Assembly: GCA_022792175.1 (NCBI GenBank)
Contig: JAAWAN010000023.1
Coordinates: 1 to 64,000, forward strand
Direction of reading: 5' to 3'
Source: Provencibacterium sp.
Lineage (GTDB): Bacteria; Bacillota; Clostridia; Oscillospirales; Ruminococcaceae
Length of the DNA: 64,000 bases
Below, in pieces: positions 60,270 to 64,000 of this stretch; positions within the stretch are counted from its first letter, which is position 1, and each line of letters starts with the position of its first letter. The notes below the pieces were generated by a model. The model was not told the DNA's origin. It worked only from the letters and a program-made list of their open reading frames with translations, and ran no database searches. The position numbers were made by a program, and so were the translations under genes.

Positions 60270-60704
60270 ATGCTGTATTCCGATAAGGTGCTCGACCATT
60301 TCACCAATCCCCGCAACGTCGGGGAGATTGCCGATGCGGACGGTATCGGCGAGGTAGGAAACGCCAAATGCGGCGACATCATGAAAATGTATCTGAAAAT
60401 TAACGGCGGCATGATTGAGGACGTCCGCTTTAAAACCTTCGGCTGCGGCGCCGCGATCGCTACCAGCTCGATGGCGACCGAGCTCATCAAGGGCAAGCCG
60501 ATAGAAGAGGCACTCGGGCTCACCAATCAGGCGGTCGTTGAGGCACTCGACGGGCTGCCGGCCGTTAAAATCCACTGTTCGGTGCTTGCCGAGCAGGCGA
60601 TTAAATCCGCTCTCGCGGACTACTACCGCCGCCAGGGCATCGATCCGGAGCCGATTGTCGGCAAAATTGAAGAGTGCGAAGCCTGTCACAGCGATGGAGA
60701 ATAA
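60270..60704 (+). CDS. nifU: Fe-S cluster scaffold NifU/IscU
   Basis: 144-residue scaffold on which Fe-S clusters are assembled. The three cluster cysteines are in VGNAKCGDIMKMYL, FKTFGCGAAIATSS and VKIHCSVLAEQAI, with LDHFTNPRNVGEI at the N-terminus. Ribosome site AGAGAGGAAAAG precedes the ATG. It overlaps mnmA by 11 nt. Confidence 0.96.
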   Translation: MLYSDKVLDHFTNPRNVGEIADADGIGEVGNAKCGDIMKMYLKINGGMIEDVRFKTFGCGAAIATSSMATELIKGKPIEEALGLTNQAVVEALDGLPAVKIHCSVLAEQAIKSALADYYRRQGIDPEPIVGKIEECEACHSDGE

Positions 60705-61752
60705 CGGCGTTCTGGTTGCCCTCTCGGGCGGTGTGGACAGCTCGGTCTGCATCCGGCTGCTGCAGGAGCAGGGTTTCTTCGTGCAGGCTGCTGTTATTGA
60801 ATTTTCACCCGCCCACCAAAGAGCCGTTCAGGCGGCCGCCGAATCGGCAGAGCGCCTGGGGGTTTCTCTGCATGTTCTTCGTTGCCATGCGCTCTTTGAG
60901 CAGGCGGTCATCCGCCCCTTCGCGCAGGCCTATCTGCAGGGGGAAACCCCCAATCCCTGCATTCTCTGCAACCCTCTGGTGAAATTTCGACTGATGGCAG
61001 AAAAGGCGCGGGAGCTTTCCCTCTCCCATATCGCTACCGGCCACTATGCGCGGGTAGAGTGCATTGGCGAGCGCTTCGCCATCCGGCGGGCGGCCTCGCT
61101 CGCGCGCGATCAGTCCTACATGCTCTACCGGCTGGGCCAGCAGGAACTCTCCATGCTGCTGCTCCCGCTTTTCGGGATGGAAAAAACGGATATCCGCAAA
61201 AAAGCTGCCGAGCTCTCGCTGCCCTGCGCCGATGCGCCCGATTCACAGGAAATCTGCTTTATCGAGGAGGGGGATTATCCCCGCTATATTGAAGAGCACT
61301 ATGGTGCAGGCCCCCGCGGTTTTTTCATCTCCCCTGAGGGGAAGCGCTGCGGCCCGCACCGGGGAATTATCCGCTATACGGTCGGCCAGCGCAAGGGGCT
61401 GGGGCTCTCTCTGGGCCGCCCGGTCTGCATCCGCCGTATCGATGCAGAAAGCGGAGATATCTTTTTGGGCGAATATAACGAGGTGCTCACCAGCCGCATT
61501 ACCCTGTCGGACTGCGTATGGCAGCCGTTTGAACGGCCTGTAAAGGCATTTGACTGTCAGGGGAAAATCCGCTCGCAGAGCCGTCCCGCCGCCTGCCGCG
61601 TTCTCCCGCTGCCGGGGGGAAAGGTTCAGGTGGAATTTTCAGAGCCGCAGCGCGCGCCAACACCCGGACAGTCCTGTGTCCTCTATGAGGGGGAGCTGCT
61701 GCTCGGCGGCGGCTTTATCGAACCGCCGAAGGAATCGCTGCAGTCTGTATAA
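60694..61752 (+). CDS. mnmA: tRNA-specific 2-thiouridylase MnmA
   Basis: Makes 2-thiouridine at position 34 of tRNAs for Lys, Glu and Gln. 352 residues; the PP-loop is VALSGGVDSSVCIRLL, the catalytic cysteines lie in TPNPCILCNPLVKF and SQEICFI, and IRYTVGQRKGLGLS is conserved. The start at 60694 lies inside nifU and gives the normal N-terminus. The two partner genes upstream supply the persulfide sulfur. Confidence 0.95.
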   Translation: MENNGVLVALSGGVDSSVCIRLLQEQGFFVQAAVIEFSPAHQRAVQAAAESAERLGVSLHVLRCHALFEQAVIRPFAQAYLQGETPNPCILCNPLVKFRLMAEKARELSLSHIATGHYARVECIGERFAIRRAASLARDQSYMLYRLGQQELSMLLLPLFGMEKTDIRKKAAELSLPCADAPDSQEICFIEEGDYPRYIEEHYGAGPRGFFISPEGKRCGPHRGIIRYTVGQRKGLGLSLGRPVCIRRIDAESGDIFLGEYNEVLTSRITLSDCVWQPFERPVKAFDCQGKIRSQSRPAACRVLPLPGGKVQVEFSEPQRAPTPGQSCVLYEGELLLGGGFIEPPKESLQSV

Positions 61753-61756
61753 GGCA

Positions 61757-61804
61757 AAGCAGAGAAGAAAAGCCGCTCCGCAGGATTTTCTTCTCCGCTT
61801 TTTA
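61757..61804 (+). terminator. Terminator of the nifS-nifU-mnmA unit
   Basis: GCAGAGAAGAAAA pairs with TTTTCTTCTCCGC with one mismatch around a 14-base loop, followed by TTTTT. Confidence 0.85.
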
Positions 61805-61835
61805 TGTTTCATTACTGGAAAACAGGAGAAATGTC

Positions 61836-62363
61836 ATGGAAAAAAAGAAAATCATCGCCGAAACAGAGCGGCTTATTTTAAGAAGATATCTGCCGGAGGA
61901 TTTAGAAGACCTGTTTGCCTACCTCTCAGACCCGGAGGTGGTGGCGTTTGAGCCCTACCTGCCGATGAGTCTGCAGGAGGCCAGAGAAAACCTCGAATGG
62001 AGAATCCAAACGGAGGAAATGATTGCCGTCGAACTTAAAAGCAGCCGCCAAATGATTGGAAACGTCTATCTGGGAAAACGGGAATTTGATTCGCTCGAGC
62101 TCGGCTTCGTTTTTCATCGAAGCTGCTGGGGAAAGGGCTATGCGCAGGAAAGCTGCCTTTGCCTGACTAGGCAGGCGTTTGATAACGGCATACACCGGAT
62201 TTTTGCCGAATGCGACCCGCTCAATTCCCGCTCCTGGAGGCTGCTGGAACGGCTGGGATTTACGCGGGAGGCCCATTTGAGGCAGAATGTCTTTTTCCGA
62301 AAAGACAGCGAAGGAAACCCCATCTGGAAGGACACCTATATCTATGCCCGGCTGCACCCCTGA
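61836..62363 (+). CDS. GNAT family N-acetyltransferase (RimJ/RimL-like)
   Basis: 175 residues. TERLILRRYLPEDLEDLF at the N-terminus, the acetyl-CoA loop FVFHRSCWGKGYAQESCL, and NSRSWRLLERLGFTREAHL are typical of the RimJ/RimL-like branch that acetylates protein N-termini or small molecules. The acceptor is unknown. It is separated from mnmA by a terminator and has its own ribosome site (ACAGGAG). Confidence 0.88.
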   Translation: MEKKKIIAETERLILRRYLPEDLEDLFAYLSDPEVVAFEPYLPMSLQEARENLEWRIQTEEMIAVELKSSRQMIGNVYLGKREFDSLELGFVFHRSCWGKGYAQESCLCLTRQAFDNGIHRIFAECDPLNSRSWRLLERLGFTREAHLRQNVFFRKDSEGNPIWKDTYIYARLHP

Positions 62364-62416
62364 AAGGTCCGCATGTCCGCCCATATAGTCAAAGCGCTTC
62401 ATCCCGGACCTTTTTT
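62363..62416 (+). terminator. Terminator after the acetyltransferase gene
   Basis: AAAGGTCCG (62363-62371) pairs with CGGACC and the following T residues at 62405-62413; the T-run continues to 62416. The loop of about 33 nt includes the stop codon of the convergent histidine kinase gene. Confidence 0.6.
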
Positions 62417-63664
62417 GCGCTTTACTGCAGGCAGATGCAGCAGGAAGGTACAGCCGCCGCCGGGGGTATCCATAAGCGTGATCTCCCCGCCGTGCAGCCG
62501 GATAATCTCCTGTACGATGGAGAGGCCTAGGCCGCTGTGCGAGCGGTCGGAGCGTGCGTCGTCCCCGCGCACAAAGCGGAGAAAGACACGGCTCTTTTGC
62601 GCATCTGCAATCCCTCTGCCATGGTCGATAACGGCGATGCGCACTGTTTTCCCCTCCCGGACGGCTGAAAGCTGGATATCCCCCTCCCCGCCCGCATGGC
62701 AGGCCGCATTGAGAACGAGGTTTTCCAGTGCCTGCCGCAACCGGAGGGCATCCCCAAAAATGGCGGGCAGCTCCTCCTGCTCCGGCAGGCAGAGAGAAAG
62801 CCGGTGTCCCTGTTCCCGGACGGCCGGGCAGAGCCCCTCCGCCGTTTCAATCAGCAGTGTATCCAGCGAGATTTCGGCGCTCTGCAGAGTGAAGCCGGGC
62901 GTATCCGCTCGGCTGAGAAGCAGCAGATCGTCCGCCAGCCGCCCCAGACGGTTGCACTCCCCGGTAATGGCCCGCACATAGCGCTCGGTTCCCGGCGGGT
63001 CGGCCAGAATGGCACAGGCGCTCGCGCCCATAGCCGCCAAAGGGGAGCGCAGCTCATGGCCGGCCGCTGCAATAAAGGCGTTCTGCTCCTTGATGCTTCT
63101 TTCGGTGGGGCGCACTGCCAGCTTCGCCAGCTTAAAGCTTAAAGCGGAAAGCGCCAGCAGCCCCGCACCCCCCGCCAGTAAAAACCGCCTGCGCAAAAGC
63201 CAGATGCCGTTTTCCTCCTCCCCGAGATGAAACAGCGCCAGCAGCGCATAGTCCCGCTGCCCTTCCGTTATCCGGCTATACAGGCAGCGGTAAGATTCCT
63301 GTTGCTCTCCCCTTAAACGAAAGCCTTCCCCCTCTTTGGCCCGCCCGGCCGCCTCCCTCAGCAAAACGGCGCGCGGGGTCTGCGGCTGCCAGCCACCGGA
63401 AAAATAGAGGGGGATGCCGTTATCCGCAATCGAGAGTATCAGCCGGTTTTCCCGCTCCAGCCGGCCCAGCCATGCGTTTTCAATCTCCCGCTCCTGCCGA
63501 AGGCGGCTTTGAAGCAGCTGGAAAACCTCCCGCTGGCCTCGCAGGCTCATTGCCCGGTACTCCCGCTCCATCACCCCATCCAGCGCCGCCATCAGCAGCA
63601 GGAGAACCGCTCCCGTCATCCCGGCGCAGAGAAGGAAAAAGCGCCGCCGCAGCCGGTTTAACAT
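62399..63664 (-). CDS. Membrane sensor histidine kinase
   Basis: 421 residues. Two transmembrane helices (about 10-28 and 160-178) frame an external sensor domain of 130 residues. The kinase core has the H-box FIAAAGHELRSPLAAM, N-box ALENLVLNAACHAGG, G1 VIDHGRGIADAQ and G2 SHSGLGLSIVQEIIRLHGG. No clear HAMP is seen. The signal is unknown. Its ATG overlaps the response regulator stop by 7 nt, so the two form one operon. Confidence 0.92.
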   Translation of the reverse strand: MLNRLRRRFFLLCAGMTGAVLLLLMAALDGVMEREYRAMSLRGQREVFQLLQSRLRQEREIENAWLGRLERENRLILSIADNGIPLYFSGGWQPQTPRAVLLREAAGRAKEGEGFRLRGEQQESYRCLYSRITEGQRDYALLALFHLGEEENGIWLLRRRFLLAGGAGLLALSALSFKLAKLAVRPTERSIKEQNAFIAAAGHELRSPLAAMGASACAILADPPGTERYVRAITGECNRLGRLADDLLLLSRADTPGFTLQSAEISLDTLLIETAEGLCPAVREQGHRLSLCLPEQEELPAIFGDALRLRQALENLVLNAACHAGGEGDIQLSAVREGKTVRIAVIDHGRGIADAQKSRVFLRFVRGDDARSDRSHSGLGLSIVQEIIRLHGGEITLMDTPGGGCTFLLHLPAVKRKKGPG

Positions 63665-64000
63665 TCTTTTTCCTCCAGCCGGTAGCCCAGCGAACGCACC
63701 GTTACAATCCGGCAGCCGCTCTGGAGGGTGCGCAGCCGCCTGCGCAGAAAGTGGATATAGTTGTCCACACCCTGTTCCTCCGTTTCCGCCTCCGGCCCCC
63801 AGACTCGCAGATAGAGAAGCTCCCGGGGCAGCAGCTGCCCCCGGTTGCGGCAGAGCGTTTCAAAAAGCAGCCCCTCGGTTTTGGAAAGAATGCTCTCTCC
63901 TGCCGGGCCGCAGAGCCGCCTTTCGGCGGGAAAATAGGAGAGGTCTCCCGCATGCAGCTGTTCCCCCGCCTGCATGCGGGCAGGGCGGCGGATAAGCGCG
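63658..64000 (-). CDS. OmpR-family response regulator, truncated by window end
   Basis: Only the C-terminal DNA-binding winged helix and the end of the receiver domain lie in the window. Visible are LSYFPAERRLCG, LSKTEGLLFETLCRNRGQLL, RELLYLRVWGPEAETEEQGV and VDNYIHFLRRRLRT, then IVTVRSLGYRLEE, the OmpR/PhoB pattern. The frame is open to the end at 64000 and reads RALIRRPAR before the first internal Met. It partners the kinase downstream. Confidence 0.9.
   Translation of the reverse strand, partial: ALIRRPARMQAGEQLHAGDLSYFPAERRLCGPAGESILSKTEGLLFETLCRNRGQLLPRELLYLRVWGPEAETEEQGVDNYIHFLRRRLRTLQSGCRIVTVRSLGYRLEEKEC

Noticed and set aside
1-64000. tRNA, rRNA or CRISPR features
   Set aside because: I scanned for T-arm patterns, rRNA motifs and regularly spaced repeats by eye and saw none. 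A short divergent tRNA could be missed; tRNAscan-SE would decide.

Overview
The window reads as chromosomal DNA from a low-complexity-poor, moderately GC-rich, spore-forming Clostridia member. Oscillospirales-like gut lineages fit best, but that is inference. The support is SpoIIR, AddAB rather than RecBCD, RNase J, GdpP, a T-box leader on alaS, the non-mevalonate isoprenoid genes dxs and ispE, DUF4830 and DUF4093 proteins, and the classic clostridial gene order xseA-xseB-ispA-dxs-tlyA-nadK-argR-recN. Most genes lie on the minus strand. I found no tRNA, rRNA, CRISPR array or prophage.

Layout. 0.2-1.6 kb: an IS30-type DDE transposase overlapped by a small Ser/Glu-rich lipoprotein. 1.8-11.8 kb: a ten-gene minus-strand operon (Kae1-like, xseA, xseB, ispA, DUF212, dxs, tlyA, nadK, argR, recN) behind a good sigma-A promoter. 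11.8-14.4 kb: a repeat-rich intergenic region, a DUF4830 protein, a divergent HTH/GyrI-like regulator and a PilN-like membrane protein. 14.4-17 kb: VanY-type carboxypeptidase, rsmE and prmA. 17.2-19.6 kb: an MBOAT/DHHW acyltransferase pair in which both proteins have lost their catalytic signatures. 19.6-27.6 kb: a DUF4093 toprim protein, holA, comEC, a phosphoribosyltransferase, a HIT protein, and alaS with its T-box. 27.7-33.8 kb: MATE, spoIIR, ispE, DUF362, an aminotransferase and an Lrp regulator. 33.9-35.6 kb (plus): a candidate hairpin-array small RNA, then a DnaD protein fused to the N-terminal domain of the DnaC/DnaI-type helicase loader without its AAA+ domain. 35.7-44.4 kb: a decayed DUF5655 gene, a Cys-rich protein, a nitrilase-family enzyme, addA and addB. 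44.6-55.2 kb: ftsH, hpt, tilS, dnaB, rplI, gdpP and RNase J. 55.4-55.8 kb: a promoter-terminator unit with no credible ORF. 55.9-58.3 kb: a nucleotidyltransferase/pseudo-phosphomutase fusion. 58.4-62.4 kb (plus): rnhA, nifS, nifU, mnmA and a GNAT acetyltransferase. 62.4-64 kb: a histidine kinase and a response regulator cut by the window end.

The genes are mainly housekeeping: DNA repair and replication, tRNA and ribosome modification, isoprenoid supply, nucleotide salvage, c-di-AMP turnover and sporulation signalling. The most unusual items are the catalytically stripped MBOAT/DHHW pair, the DnaD-loader fusion, two candidate non-coding RNAs, and a recurrent motif of about 20 nt with the pattern GAAGGGNNNGCTGCAAAATG placed immediately after the stop codons of several minus-strand genes, often as a perfect palindrome.
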